Shown piece after piece: positions 44,008-56,525 of a stretch of 64,000 nucleotides of DNA. Position 1 is the first letter of the stretch; each line of letters opens with the position of its first letter. The position numbers and the translations under genes are program-made. The DNA is taken from positions 3,240,702-3,304,701 of the forward strand of contig NC_030994.1 of NCBI RefSeq assembly GCF_000149955.1, in the 5' to 3' direction. The stretch comes from Fusarium oxysporum f. sp. lycopersici 4287. Its lineage: Eukaryota > Ascomycota > Sordariomycetes > Hypocreales > Nectriaceae. The notes under the pieces are model-generated. The model saw only the letters and a program-made list of their open reading frames with translations, ran no database searches and was not told where the DNA came from.

Positions 44008-45424
44008 TCTGTGATAAATAATATCACTGGAAATAAGAATTAATATTATAGTAGCTTGGCTTGTCATTAGCTCCTTGACAGATCAGCAACTGGTCCTGTG
44101 CTGTTTCTTATGCCTCGCTCTCAACACATTAAGACGTAATATATAAACCATTTCGTAAGTAACTGTTATAATCTACAAGAAGTTATTACTTACGGCTTGC
44201 ATCGACGCCATGTAGGACAGCTGCATTAATACTCATGGACGTCGGCTCCCACAACAGCGACATGTTGAGTGGCATTCTCAGGACTGATCCTCCCATCCAT
44301 AGAGTGATCTTGCCATAACGAGAGCCATACTATTCACCTGCATCCTGAAGGTCTGTCAATCATGTCTCATTTACCCTACTACCGGTATTTCCGAAATGCC
44401 GTGACATATGGGTTTGTAAGCTTATAGAGTTTAGAGCGGTGGGGTAAGGCTATGTTACGGTAGGCTACCGGCTCGGAATTGCTGAACACGCGAGTATGGT
44501 TAATACCCAATTAAAGTAAGGTTAACTGCCGCACTTAAGGGTCAACCTAGTCCCCAAGGTAGCATGCCTAGGCAGCAGAGTAAGCTAGATCATAGCCCCA
44601 CCATATCCGGTATACATAACTTGATATATATAACTTGTTAATAATGGGATATGAGCGAATTACAGCAGGTAAAGAAGCTAAGTACCCATCCTGATCAAAG
44701 GTTTGTTTTATTCATACATCACCTTATACATCCGTGCTGAGGGCTTTCACATGTCAAGCGATAGTTACCTCGGCAGCGAGACGAGTGGCTCGATGCTATC
44801 CGTAATATGCTGATTTAAAAACAGCCCGGAAGCTAACCAGGACCACTCTGGCGGATTAATATAATAAAAATTAAAACTTCTTAGGTAGGATTGTTAACTA
44901 CACTATCTGCCCTTAATCCCTCAGATACTATTCATCAGAGACCAAGAACACATTCTGTCCCAAGTCACTCAAGTTCATCGAGTTGAGGATCCCACAAAGA
45001 TGAACGAAGGCACAGTACTCGCGCTACCGCTAGCCAAGCCGTGAAAGTTAGCTCCATTCGGCAGTTGTCTACCAATACAACGTCGTGGTAGCCGGAGGGT
45101 TTAAAATGCAGATCTTAACCATTTCCGATTCAAGAGCAAAACAAGTGACCCACATTACGCTTTTCATGAAACCGTCCATCACATTTACTGGTTACGGAGG
45201 TTACGGAGTCCTCATTTACTCGTATATAGGAGGCTTAGCTATGGCAGCCGGGTCCGTGAATCCCGGGCAGCGAAACAGTATAATAATACCCAAACACAAT
45301 ACCGAAAACCCTCCTTTTCTGATGCCTTTCGACTATCAACCAAATTACATGCAACGCTTATACTGAACATAACTATACCATATCTTGTTTACTGAATCTC
45401 CATCTGCCGTTGGAAACTTTAAAA
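44008..45424. other. Intergenic, nothing firm
   Basis: 1.4 kb without a supported gene. ACCGGCTCGGA at 44467-44477 repeats an 11-mer found at 42073-42083 in the palindromic promoter upstream of the MFS gene. The remainder is moderately AT-rich. Confidence 0.5.
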
Positions 45425-47171
45425 ATGGCTGGTTATAAGACCCATCTCATGGTACTGCAGAAAACAGCTCAGGCCACTCCATTGCTCCCGGCCCTCAAAA
45501 TACCACAGCTTTCATCAGACGGTGAGCTCCAAGGATGGAAGGATATCACCTACTCGCAGCTTTTGCATGACGTTGAGCAATCTGCCAAGTATTGGTCCCG
45601 TGAGTTTTCGGGAAAGGGAATTGACCGTGGATCAGTCATCGGATTATGGTAAGTAAAAAAACCTCGAACCGCCAGACACTATCACTGACCTGTTTTGAGG
45701 CTGAAGGGAATTACTTACCTGGATCTCCTGCATATATGGGGCATATCCAGAGCTGGATGCGTTCCTCAGCTTATTTCGGCTCACTTAACAAGCAACACCG
45801 TGGTCAGAGAGCTCCTCAGCGAAGCTAAAGCAAAGGGTCTTATCCATGATCCGGCGATTACCGTCTCTGTGGGTGAAGATGTTTCCACTTTTCCTGCTGT
45901 TGATTTCCTCGGTCTGGCTGTCGAGCAGTCCCCGCTGGCTGAAGTCAACAGCCCCACGTCGGGTGACGAGATTGTTTTTATTCTGCACTCTTCTGGGTCT
46001 ACGTCTGGGAAACCGAAGCTGGTTCCTGCAACGGCTAGGTGGCTGGATTGCAACATTCGTAAAACCCAGCACTTTACATTCCGGGGTCCAGGAGCTGGAT
46101 ACCAGGAGACTATTGTGGCTAGGTAAGCGAGCAAACTATCAAAGTCAGCATCGACTAACATAACTATATAGTGGAAGCTTCTGTCACGTCGCGAGCACAC
46201 TCGCATTAATTTCATACGTCAATAAAGGCTCCTGCATGGCCCTGCCCACGTCACTCCCCTATTCACTTCCCGAGCTACGGAGAATTGTTAAGGAGTGTAA
46301 AGTGACAGTGTTTAACATGTTTTCCTCGTTCTTGGCCGGCGTCATCAAAGAAGCTCGCAAGGACCCCGAGCTTCTGGCCATACTCCAGAGCTTTGATGCC
46401 TGCACTTGCGGTGGACTTCCACTGGAGGAAACTGAAGCAGCTTGGGCTCGGGAGCAGGGTATCAACCTAGTCGACCTCTTCGCCAGCACAGAGGTTGGCT
46501 GTATGTTGATTGGCGTGGGGGGGCGACAGGGGAATTTATTGCGGATGTGGCCTGAATCAACATTTGAGATGCGACCCATCTCCGTCGCGCCAGATGACAC
46601 TGTCGGCGGTGCGCCCAGCAATGCCGCTAATGGTGCATCAAGTGGGAAGCTTGTGGAACTAGTGGTTCCCAAATATGCGCCTGAATGCCCGCACCATTCG
46701 CTCTGTGACCAAAAGACAGGTGACTTCATTACAGGCGATGTCTTTCTGCAAGTCGAACCAGACCGCTACATCTCCAAGGGCCGCAATGACGATTGGATCA
46801 AGATGGAGATCTCGCTGCGCTGTGATACGCGATCCATTGAGAACAACGCACTTGAGACGTGTGGCAAGGATCTCATCAGCGCCGCGGTGGTCGTTGGAGC
46901 TGCCAGACCTTCACCAGCGCTTTTTGTCGAGGCCAAACAAATCGAGGGCCATGATGAATTGCAGGCTGAGATTTTGCGTCGCATTACCCCATTCCATGAG
47001 CGCAGATATAAACACGAGCGTATCCTCGACTCGCGACTTATTATCGTCGTGCCTAATGGTGCACTACCAAGAACTGCAAAGGGTAGTATACAAAGGAAAG
47101 TGGTTGAGAGAGAGTTTAAAGAAGACTTGGACAGGATTTATTCGGAGGTGTATCCTAGGAAGCGAACTTGA
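45425..47171 (+). CDS. Adenylate-forming (AMP-binding) enzyme, stand-alone
   Basis: Exons 45425-45648, 45700-46122 and 46172-47171 give 548 residues. Restored reading: VIGLWLKGITYLDLLHIWGIS across intron 1. Core motifs: FILHSSGSTSGKPKLVP (P-loop, A3), FASTEVGC (A5), GDVFLQVEPDRYISKGRNDD (A7/A8 region) and PRTAKGSIQRKVVEREF (A10 with the catalytic Lys). It resembles the adenylation half of NRPS-like carboxylic-acid reductases, but no carrier domain or reductase follows, so it may act as an acyl-CoA ligase or supply an adenylate to another protein. The neighbouring P450 on the opposite strand is a pseudogene. No peroxisomal tail is evident. Confidence 0.87.
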
Positions 47172-47547
47172 GATTTATTAGCAAGGTAGAGATTAACTTG
47201 TTTGTAAGAAAGTTGATTACAAGAGCTCCGCCATGTTGCAAACACTAGCCAGTAGCTAATTCTAGTAAGGGAAGGACTCCCAAAAGCTGCGGGACTTCCA
47301 AGACAAAGAGCTCGGTACCTTTCATGGTCAACTTGTCACCTTGTAATTATCTTTGTTAATTGCATTAATATTGCTAGATCATGCGAGATTGTGGAGAAGT
47401 CTGTTTTAAGTGTTATTCACAAGGCACTACTGGCTCAGCGTGGTGCAGATTCATAATAGACATCGAACTGAGAAATAAGTGGAAACGCGTTCTTCTACCC
47501 AATGTGTTCGTACAAAAGACATGTACACTATCCATACCCATGCGCTC
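47172..47547. other. Convergent spacer
   Basis: 376 bases between the ligase gene and the end of the P450 relic. No gene or repeat visible. Confidence 0.5.
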
Positions 47548-49226
47548 CTAAGAAATTGATGCTTCATCCTGTCGCAGCTTCAGAGTGATGTTCAGAGGGT
47601 CTTTATCCCAAACAAGGAAGGATGTTTGCTTCTCATGCCAATCCGATTGACCAGGCTTAAGCTCAAAGTCAAACTTGAAAAAGAATATGAGAAAGAATGA
47701 CCCGTAATTCCGCGTAAGCAAGATTCCTGCCGATACAATCTCTCGCGCCGTAGCTGAAAGGCTTGAACACTGCGCGGTTATCACCTGCGTACTTTTCATC
47801 GTCAAGAGCATGCGTCTTGGGAAAGCTACCGCTCTGGTCGGAATGAGTCGGGGTCGGCAAAGTTGCTGGGGTTTCGGAAGGTAGCCCATTGATAGACAGT
47901 GACAACAGTCTAGAGATCATCAGCCTTTGAAAAAAGGACAGAGGTATTGTCAACTTACACCTTTGGGGATATACTTGCCGCCAATTGTTGCTCCTGGGCA
48001 GACTCTTGGTGGTGTTTCAGCAGCAGGCGGGTAAATTCTCAATGTTTCTTCAATACACGCATGTAGATATTGAAGTTGTGCTGTACTCTTCAGTGTTATG
48101 TCACTAGCATCGGTGAAGGCGCCACGAATCTCATCGACGAGATAGCAGTAAACCTGCGGGTGTGTGCCAATGTAAAAGAAGGCGCCTGACAAAGCAGTCG
48201 CAGTGGTCTCACTACCAGCTCCAATGACGATCGATGAATTGACTAGCAATTCTGTCTCACTCATGGCAGTCACGCCATCCTTACCTCTCCTGAGCATGTA
48301 AGTCACGAAGTCTCGCCGCCCCTCAAATGGCTGTTCACCGAGGGCAACGCGTGCTTTGGCCTTTCCCATAGACATCTCGGCGCTTTCCATAGACTCTCAA
48401 ATGTGCCTGTATCCAATCGCAAGGATTAAGGGTTTGAGGAGGAGATATCTGTCCATCAAGCGCATCATGCCCTCACCTCGAATGTTATCGAAGAAATTCT
48501 GCACCCACGGATGATAGCCACCAGATTTCAAACCTCCAAAGCTCTCGGAGAAGGTAAGGTCGCCTATGATGTCAAACGTTGTCAAGTTGACCCAGGTCAC
48601 AATGTCGATCGGTTCGCCTGACTCGGCACGCTGTGTTAGCTGTTTTATGAGGAGGTCAATGTACTGTAGGGTAACGCTTTGTTGCTCAACCAGGGCGGCG
48701 TCGCTGAAGGCATGAGCCAGTTAGCGTCGCTGACGTCGATGGTCATCTTTTTGGGCACCGATAAGACTCATTCCATCTCCCGGAAAGATGAAGTTGGGAT
48801 ATGTGGAAAACTCTGCTTTGCCAGGCTGGTGACCGTGGACCTGAGGCCAGCCGATGCTTCCATCCACGGCTATATGATTCGGACCGATTCGAACGATGGG
48901 ACCGTATTGTCGATGAAGCTGAGCTGCCTCTCAAAGCCAAGTACCTAAAATGTGACTCTTCCATTGTGTAAGGAAACCTGTAATGGCATGGATTTTGCGA
49001 CCTGGGACCTCGGCGAGAGGATGGAAATAGAGTCTATAAATAATAACAGCAGGAATGGCAACTATAAGCTAAATGGGCCAGAGAGAACCTTTCTTCGTCC
49101 ATCGATAGCAGTGGCTGAACCTACCGTAGTAACAAAAAGAATGAGACCAACGTCGACGTTCGGCGGGAATGGCTGTATATGTGCTACCAGCCTCTGCGAG
49201 TATTTGTTGATGTCAAATGAAAGCAT
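47548..49226 (-). pseudogene. Cytochrome P450 pseudogene
   Basis: From the ATG at 49226 a P450 reads almost end to end: an N-terminal membrane anchor, RLYFHPLAEVPGRK, LHRQYGPIVRIGPNHIAV, HRRQRR...LAHAFSDAALVEQ, the I-helix IVIGAGSETTATALSGAF, the ExxR as EETLR, and the haem loop FSYGARDCIGRNLAYAE. Lesions seen: in-frame TGA at 48931-48933, TAA at 48721-48723, TGA at 48397-48399 and TAG at 47826-47828, plus two 1-nt insertions in T runs, near 47821-47825 and at 47678-47682. The first three stops are 210 and 324 bases apart, so the frame between them is intact. No splice pair removes them. Introns are still recognisable (for example GTAAGT at the PKG junction). Substrate unknown; its neighbour is an adenylate-forming enzyme. 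Confidence 0.9.
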
Positions 49227-50636
49227 GATGTTGTTTTGAGGTAATAGCTAATGTCTTGGTGTAGCTCTGTTATTAAGGTCTCAAATGTGTTCATTCCGTC
49301 AGGTTATCATATACTATTAGACTGGTAAACCTCCAGCCTGGTCATAAAAGCATGCCCCTAGTCTCACCAGACACCCACTTGTTAAGGGCTATGCATCGTC
49401 GTCGTCACCAGCCTCAGAATCAAGCGAATGGCTCGAATCAATGCCTGCATTGGGCATTGGCTCCCAATTCTAATAGTATAATATTCCCTGTTCGCTGTTT
49501 GGCCTAAAAGATCCAATTCGGGGCGCGGTCCGCGAAATCCGCAATCCGTGAGACGGAAGACTGTGCGACTACCCTGTACGAGACTGTTAAACCTTCTACA
49601 GTAGTCGATCTTGTAGTTCTTTTCATTAGGAATAAATGATGTTAAAAAAAAAGTTTTTAATTTGCCAGGTCATTCAAATCGACGATATCGATTTATGTGT
49701 TGTGGTATCCTCGATTTGCACCCCAGAGGTATAGGCATGTTTGTCGAACAGATAAGCTAGAGGTTGAAAATCCCCCCATCATACCCCTATCACAAGTATT
49801 TAATCCAGCATTCAACAGAAGAGTTCATCAGGCATCCCAAGATATTTTTGTCTCTTGGACGAGGTCCGCCGACTCCGTCAATCCTACCTACAAAAGCAGA
49901 TCTACTTCCACAGGCCCCTAGACAACCACCAACTAGCGACTAGGCACCATTGCACAGACATTCCATAGCTCTTAGGGTTTCTGATACATAATACAACCCG
50001 TTGTTATTTTACATGTTAGAAAACCCCGTCTCCGTGAAACAGGTCGCAAAGAGGCAGAATCTTTTCCATTACACCCCTCAGTTGGCGCTCTCTACCTGAA
50101 ATGGGTGGTTGAAAGCTGCCGAGAAGCGTTGAAGAAGTCATCAAACCCCGTCTAAGCCACCTAAATGTATGAGAGTTGGTAAGAAGACTTGGCATCGCTG
50201 TAACTCCTCTTGTTTAATCGCGGAGATTGTCCTTTGCTGCTTGTGTAGATTTCGAATTTTATCGATAGGTTACACCGCCGTAATTGGTATCATATAACCC
50301 TTGAATAAGCCAGGGTACTCCATCTTAAGCTGGCCGAGGCATTGCAGCTTATACTCAGATTATATATCTACTCACAGCTAACTACAACTCTCACTTTAGC
50401 CCCCTGCATAGCATCGTATTGAATTACCTCTCTTCCCGCTATAGCCTTCCAATCGGTCTTGATGTCGACAAGATATGGCACCCAAGGTCTCAGTCTCCTG
50501 ACCATCTTCCTCCTATGGTGCTAGTCTATGTTATTTCCCTATGTAGGAGCTAGAGTCTCACTCCTTCAGCCGGGGAAAAGAGAGATTCTCTCCAATATTG
50601 CTCAAAAGTACTTTCATTGAGGCTCTATACCTCAAC
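49227..50636. other. Intergenic, nothing recognised
   Basis: 1.4 kb between the P450 relic promoter and the end of the second receptor gene. Short frames only. No repeat or RNA gene recognised. Confidence 0.5.
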
Positions 50637-51985
50637 TTAACATACTTGCTGGATAAGTATTATTTCACTTGAATGACTCGTTCGGCATGGGTCGTGTGAA
50701 GTATCTCTCTTCTGCTCCATCGCCAGTTTATGGCTCCTCATGCGATTGCCTTTGGATAAGTCAGTCAATTCGTGTATTGTTCTAAGTCGCGATTCGGTCA
50801 CAGTTGCTTTCTCAGCGGACCTCGTTGTCCATAATATGGTGCCAAAAGTGCTGATTTGACTTGACCTATATCCACTATATTGTGGCGTATCACTCGGGTA
50901 GCTGCTGCTGCTAGACTTGCCCTGTCGTCGCAGGTCGTCAATACGAATCTGGCCGGATTCGAGGCTGTTGAAAAGGGGCCTAAAGCTGGGTACACAAACA
51001 GTGACAATGGAGAGGCATTGGACCAGTTGTAAAGAGATAGCAGCTTCCCAGTACGCAAAGGTGAGATCGGTGGAAGAAAATGCCTTGTTGGATAGGTAGA
51101 TTTGAACCGCAATTGCAGGTATTAAACTTTTCCGCCGTTGTTAGTGCCTTCTGCTACAGGCAAGCTAGACAGATCCATCACCATTGTGGGAGTAAAACAT
51201 ACAGGATTCGACTGCCAAAAACGCTTATAGCAAAAATCTTCTTAGACCATGGTATTTGGATTTTCAGAACGGTTTCGCAAAAGACAATAATGATACCAAT
51301 ATCCGTGGTGATATTCGTAATGGAATAATAGGTCCAGAAAGCGGTTCGGTCGATACATCTTCTATCATTGGCGTATATCCATGGCGTAGGTAGTTCACAC
51401 TGAAAAAGATTGATGATAAGGGCAGACGCTCCCCATCCGCCAATGACGGCCTCAAAGCCAAGAACAATCCATCTTTGGCTTTCTCGGCTTATCATCCGGA
51501 GACAGACCGTGCATGATACCTTGCAACAGAAGACGGAGGCGACGAACATGGTGTTGGCCGCATATTGGCTCTATATTCATAGGCTCGGTCAGATCTTTAG
51601 CCCATGGCTCTGCGAACTGCAGCTGAGATACCTACCTTGAAGAATATGTCGATTTCGCTAGAGTCCAGTCTACTAGCTGGCTTTCCCAGTCCATTATCAC
51701 ACCCTATGATCGTAGCGATAGACTGCCCAATTGCAAGGGCCTGAAGCTTCGCGCATAAGCGCAGGATGGTTAGAGATCTCGCATCATGGACCGCGCTATT
51801 AGGTCTCTACATACAGTTGCAGCGATGGTAAAAATATCATCGACACTCAGGGTTTTTGTTACAAGGATCTTGGTTCCTATGCGGACAGAGCATGATAAGA
51901 GGAATATGACGAGAAACATCAATGTTAAGACCTTTATTAAGGGAGACTTGTTGGTATCGGTGATGACGTCTTGCGTAGGATACAT
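50637..51985 (-). CDS. PTH11-type receptor-like membrane protein (second copy type)
   Basis: Four exons (51985-51815, 51740-51636, 51570-51203, 51126-50637) give 377 residues. Joins read TKTLSVDDIFTIAATALAIGQ, EIDIFFKSQYAANTMF and FGSRILLIPAIAVQIYLS. The rhodopsin-like fold shows the DD motif after helix 1, a GCDNGLGKP loop, ELPTPWIY with its Cys, and the C-terminal VTVCVPSFRPLFNSLESGQ that ends helix 7, followed by a 110-residue polar tail. The tail holds a short poly-Ser run (GCT repeat near 50900). It resembles the receptor at 8.5 kb in layout but differs in sequence, so it is not a recent duplicate. A ligand-sensing or adhesion role is a guess. Confidence 0.84.
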
Positions 51986-54350
51986 ATTGGGCAAAGCGAT
52001 TACTATCAAGGTGCGATGATAGAGGAATAGAACAGTTAAGCGAAAGGATTGAAAGAGTATAAATAACAAGGACAAATAATACAGAGGATTATTGCAGTTT
52101 TCAAAGGGTGATGAAGAAAACCATGGGTATTAAAACCTGAGGTTAGGGAGCATTGACGTGGAAGGGATCCAAGTGGCATCTTGAAAACGGCACAGGAAGG
52201 GCGCTGGGTAATATTATTGGCCTCGTTGGGGCCTCACTTCAAGTACTCAACATACCATACCGTCTTCTGAAGGTAGCGCATTGGTTGCCAGTTACTCCTC
52301 ACTTACGTGACTTGGCACAATTCATTGTCACTATCAATACCGAGGCTTGGGCGGCAGAGAGATGGCTGAAGATCATAGCTTATTCAGTAGGGGCCGTCCC
52401 CCCGCTAGGGCCGCTTCCTGCCAACCGCCCCTCCAACTACCAGTAAATGTGAAACAGGCGAAAGTTTATTGGCTCTTAAAGATGGACATCACAAGTCACG
52501 AAACGCCATTGGGGCCTGGTCAAGGTCAACAACAACCGCCCGGTAAGGACATAGTTAAGTAGTTCCATCAAGTGTACTGAATACATCGAATCTGTGATTG
52601 TGGCTTATACAGGTTTCACAGTTCGAATGAAGTCATACTGGCATAAAAGATGGCCAGAGGACATGCTTCGTTTGCCACAAGGCTGCAAGCTCAATTAATA
52701 ACGAGTTCAGGCACATCGATAAGAGCCACATTTCCTCAGATGTCATCGCATTAGCCCCCTTCGATGACATTGTGACAAGCGTCTCCACTCTTATCGAATT
52801 ATGGCTTTAGCGGAGTGATCTAGTTCCCCTGTTTGACACACACTAGTCTCGGGAGTTCGGCCAGATGCTTGGACGAGGTCTTATCGGTCGTTCCTGTTTC
52901 ACCCGTGATATTTCCCTTTCTGTAGGCGGAAGGGCTCGCACTGACTCTTACAGTGAACAGCTTATCAGCCTTGACTAACCATGACATCAGACGATGTGGT
53001 GCTGCGAGCAGATAGGTAAAAATTGACTCAAATCGTCTTCCCCAAATTACACAGCTTCTCTTTATGGTTTAACTATCGTCTTAAAGTGTATTAGTCGCAT
53101 AAACACTTCGTCTTTACTAATCAGCAAAATATAACGGTGCTATTAGATACGCCTTGGAGTTAGCTCTACCAGACACGCGGTAATGGCATGGAAGCACGCA
53201 ACATCAATATCTTTTGTGTAAGATGTTAGTCACATAGAGTCGCTCGGATTCAGATGATTGCCAAGTTTCCCTACAAAACATGTTGGTTCATGATGCCTGT
53301 TTTCCCTAGATCGGTCCCTTTCCCAGTATACCAGTACGACGGGGCACTGTTTTCAGTTGTGGCTTTGGGCACGGGCCCATTCCGCGTCCAACAAGAAACC
53401 CACCATAACACTATGCGTTCCGCTGCTTTGGGCAATATTGACCAGGGCAAGCATCAAGGACTCCACCTTGTCGATCTGGCTAAATATGTTGATGAGAAAA
53501 GATCTGCAGAGTTCTGCAGCTTCGCCCCTGACTAAGACCCTCCCTCACTTCCGTAGCTATGGCCGCGGGTGACTAGATATTATGGGCTGAATTGGATTGC
53601 CCACGTTGGACCTTATATGCTACATAGCATAAAATAAAATAATGCGCAGGGCCTTGCAGGATTTTGGAAGCACCAGATATGACAGGTGTTAGCGTGCATG
53701 TCCGAAAGCAGCACGTTGCATTAAAGGCCAAGATAGGAGCAACAAGGCCGTTGCAGGGGTTGGGGCAGCATGGATGCGGCACAGTAGTTCTCTCAAGCAA
53801 GGGTCAATGCGCAGAAGTATATGCCCGAACAGCGATGTGACGTGCCAACGTGGTGATTAAACTTGCATGTATGGCCTCCCCCACCCGAGACCATGGTTGG
53901 GGTCACATCTAGAATCTGCGATCGAGAATGAAACGGTACAGACAAAGAGAAGCTATGTTTATTATAAGATTAACCCTATCATTTCGTCCATTCAGACGCC
54001 AATCTCCTAGTTCATGTACATATCCAGAATGTCCTCTCTGCTATCTCTGGCCTCTACTTCGAAAGACGTTCTCATACACACTGCGGAGATGCGGAGGAGT
54101 GATCTCGGACATCGTTGTGCAACCTGGTCTTTGGTGCCTCCTATTTGCTGATTAGTGATATGTCATATAGGCTATCCTCCCCAGTGTTTAGCTCGGTCAG
54201 CCACCTTCCTCACCCAGCTTTACTGAGCTATAGGAAAGAGAAAAGGACACTAAAGGAAAAAAGGGAAAACAAAAAATATGTGGCACTCATCCCTACTGCC
54301 GGCTGTTGGTTTGACATTTCGCGCCTCAATGTACATTGAATAACCGGACG
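51986..54350. other. Intergenic, no supported gene
   Basis: 2.4 kb with frames up to 97 codons (52153-52446 and 53254-53535). None has a domain, signal peptide or convincing splice sites. Nothing else structured was seen. Confidence 0.5.
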
Positions 54351-55181
54351 TTATCTCCGCAACGACCCTCCATGTAACAAGACCCCTGACCGCGCCTCCA
54401 CCATCATCTCTTCCACATACTGCCGGGACGTATGGGCAAGGTAATTCTGCATGAGAGGGCAGTTACACCCCGATTGCTGTAAGATTTGCATCTTAAGCTC
54501 ACATACCTCGAGGGATAATTCGGCTACGCAAGTGGAAAGCTCGCGGCGGATACGTGCTAGTTCATGCGTGCGAGACGTGAGACTTGATACCTCTTCCCTC
54601 TGCTGGATACGAGACTTAGACGCTCTGATGCGATTTTGTTCTTGGACTTTCTTAACGCGATCGCTGCTCTGTTGGGTTGATTGACTGCTGCTGCTGCTGC
54701 TGCTGTCACTCCCTGTGCGACAAGGAGTAGACTGTATGTTGTTCTTCGGCCCTGGATTAAGGTTTTCATGTTTGAAATACCTTTGTCTAGCAGGTTCACA
54801 AATCGAAAGATCCTCAGGATCATGATTCTGCTGCGGGTTCGAATATTCTGCCGCCAAGGGAAGGGACGAATGAACTTGGGGAGCAGACAATTCCTTTGTA
54901 ACTATATGCGTAGGGATTGACAGTGGACTGGAGTACTCCGTGGTAAAATCAAAACCATTCCACGAATAGGTAGAGTCGAGCGTAGGGTTGACAGAATTCC
55001 AAGGCATCATTGAGTTGGCATCGTCATTATAGACAGAGCTTTCGCATAGAGGATTAGCATGCGTGTAGACGCAATTTATCATGCGGTTTCCATCTCCTGG
55101 TGTACCAAGCGGGATTGAATGATTTCCTGACCACCAATCCCCCAATGTATGAAGATGGACATAGGTCGAGTTGTTTTCCAT
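54351..55181 (-). CDS. bZIP transcription factor
   Basis: Single exon, 276 residues. The basic region is about 178-197 (KVQEQNRIRASKSRIQQREE) with the N-x3-A-S-x2-R contact pattern of bZIP proteins. The leucine-zipper region follows as heptads through ELARIRRELSTCVAELSLEV and CELKMQIL. After it comes CNCPLMQNYL, a short Cys-containing segment found in ATF/CREB-like fungal bZIPs. A Ser/Gln-rich stretch (poly-Ser from a GCT microsatellite near 54688-54706) precedes the basic region. It should bind DNA as a dimer in the nucleus. It neighbours nothing that identifies its target. Length is on the small side for the group. Confidence 0.88.
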   Translation of the reverse strand: MENNSTYVHLHTLGDWWSGNHSIPLGTPGDGNRMINCVYTHANPLCESSVYNDDANSMMPWNSVNPTLDSTYSWNGFDFTTEYSSPLSIPTHIVTKELSAPQVHSSLPLAAEYSNPQQNHDPEDLSICEPARQRYFKHENLNPGPKNNIQSTPCRTGSDSSSSSSSQSTQQSSDRVKKVQEQNRIRASKSRIQQREEVSSLTSRTHELARIRRELSTCVAELSLEVCELKMQILQQSGCNCPLMQNYLAHTSRQYVEEMMVEARSGVLLHGGSLRR

Positions 55182-56525
55182 GGGAGTGAAAAATGTTCGA
55201 GGCGAGGGATCAAATGATATGTAACCTGCAAGAGGCCCATCTGATGAAATGCCTCAAATCTTTTCGATGGCTGTCTTTCTGTACTGATAGATGAAGTGAT
55301 ATGTAATACTATATAATAAAAGCCCAAGAGTATAGGCGGCAAAAGATGATAACATAGCGATTCTCGCAAGTCGTTGCAAACAAAATAACTCGCGCTACAT
55401 AACCGTTTTCAATTAAGACTCAGGAAAACCGACAAGTGAGTCCTTTTAACTGCTTATGCATACGGGGAGCCTAACGCACCATGTACCAGGAGAACGGTGC
55501 CACGGAAATAAGGATGCTAGTATGTCACCTCCAGACTAGGAAAACAAATCGTGCGCTTGCATGCGTAGCTGAAACTGCCCACACTAATTTCTGACCAGTC
55601 CTAACTGCGTATGGTTTTGAACAGATGATCGCAGGCACCATCATGGGTTGTACACCATGAATTCTGCAGGTGTTCAAAAACGGTAATTAGAACCCCGTCC
55701 TATTGGCCAGTCAATTATGCAAACGGCTAGTTATGCAGTTGAAAGGGAGGGACTGGATGGTTGCTTTGCAGGGTTAGGATAGTTCAAGAGGGCTAATATG
55801 TAATCATCCTACTGGGATAAGGGGTTAGATGGGGCAGCCACAGTGATTCAAGTGCATCCGTCGTATTCGGTTTATAATCCACTCGATCTGATTTTCCCAA
55901 CAGAGGTTTAACAAGTAACGTTAAACAGTGAACCCATTACCTAATTGGAGGTGGGGCAAGTTTCGCGCAAAGAATACCGCATCAGAGAGACCTGCGAATT
56001 GAAGCTTGTTTATGGACGGCAAGGTGAAGCAAAAAAATGTAAAATATACAGTCAAATGACGAAGAAGGAAAGCCGAGGTAGAAGGACGACCGAAAGAATG
56101 GCTCAGCTTCATGATTGGAAACTTTTGGCCCGCCTTGAAAGATGTAAAGTTCCCTGAAGGGTGAAATTTAGAGACTGCGCGATCCAGCATTGCCGATCCA
56201 TTCTCTTGCCCATCGATTCACACGGCCTTACTGAAAGGTATGATGACCTATCATGAACAGTGCTGTTCAAAAGATATGCAGTCAGGCATCAGACGCGACC
56301 TAAAGACAACAGCAATCATCTATCACGTCTCTCAAAAACCTCAGCTGGAATCAAAAAGCACGGGAGAACTGTGGCTTAAACCTCCTTGTCATTCAATGGT
56401 TCGCCTAACGCAGCCGCTGGTACTACTTAGTTTCCCACGTTTATGGAAAGGAGAGTAGGATATAATGACAGACCGAGAGGCAACGCTAAAGTTGCCGATA
56501 CGATGTCTTGTTGAGCGAATATAGT
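55182..56525. other. Intergenic, nothing recognised
   Basis: 1.3 kb between the bZIP promoter and the decayed frame at 56.5 kb. Frames of 70-96 codons only. Confidence 0.5.

Noticed and set aside
48743..48964. 73-codon frame inside the P450 region as a separate gene
   Set aside because: It is an off-frame shadow; the P450 text runs in another frame through the same bases.
52153..52446. 97-codon frame with hydrophobic residues
   Set aside because: No family resemblance, no neighbours in phase and no splice sites that extend it.
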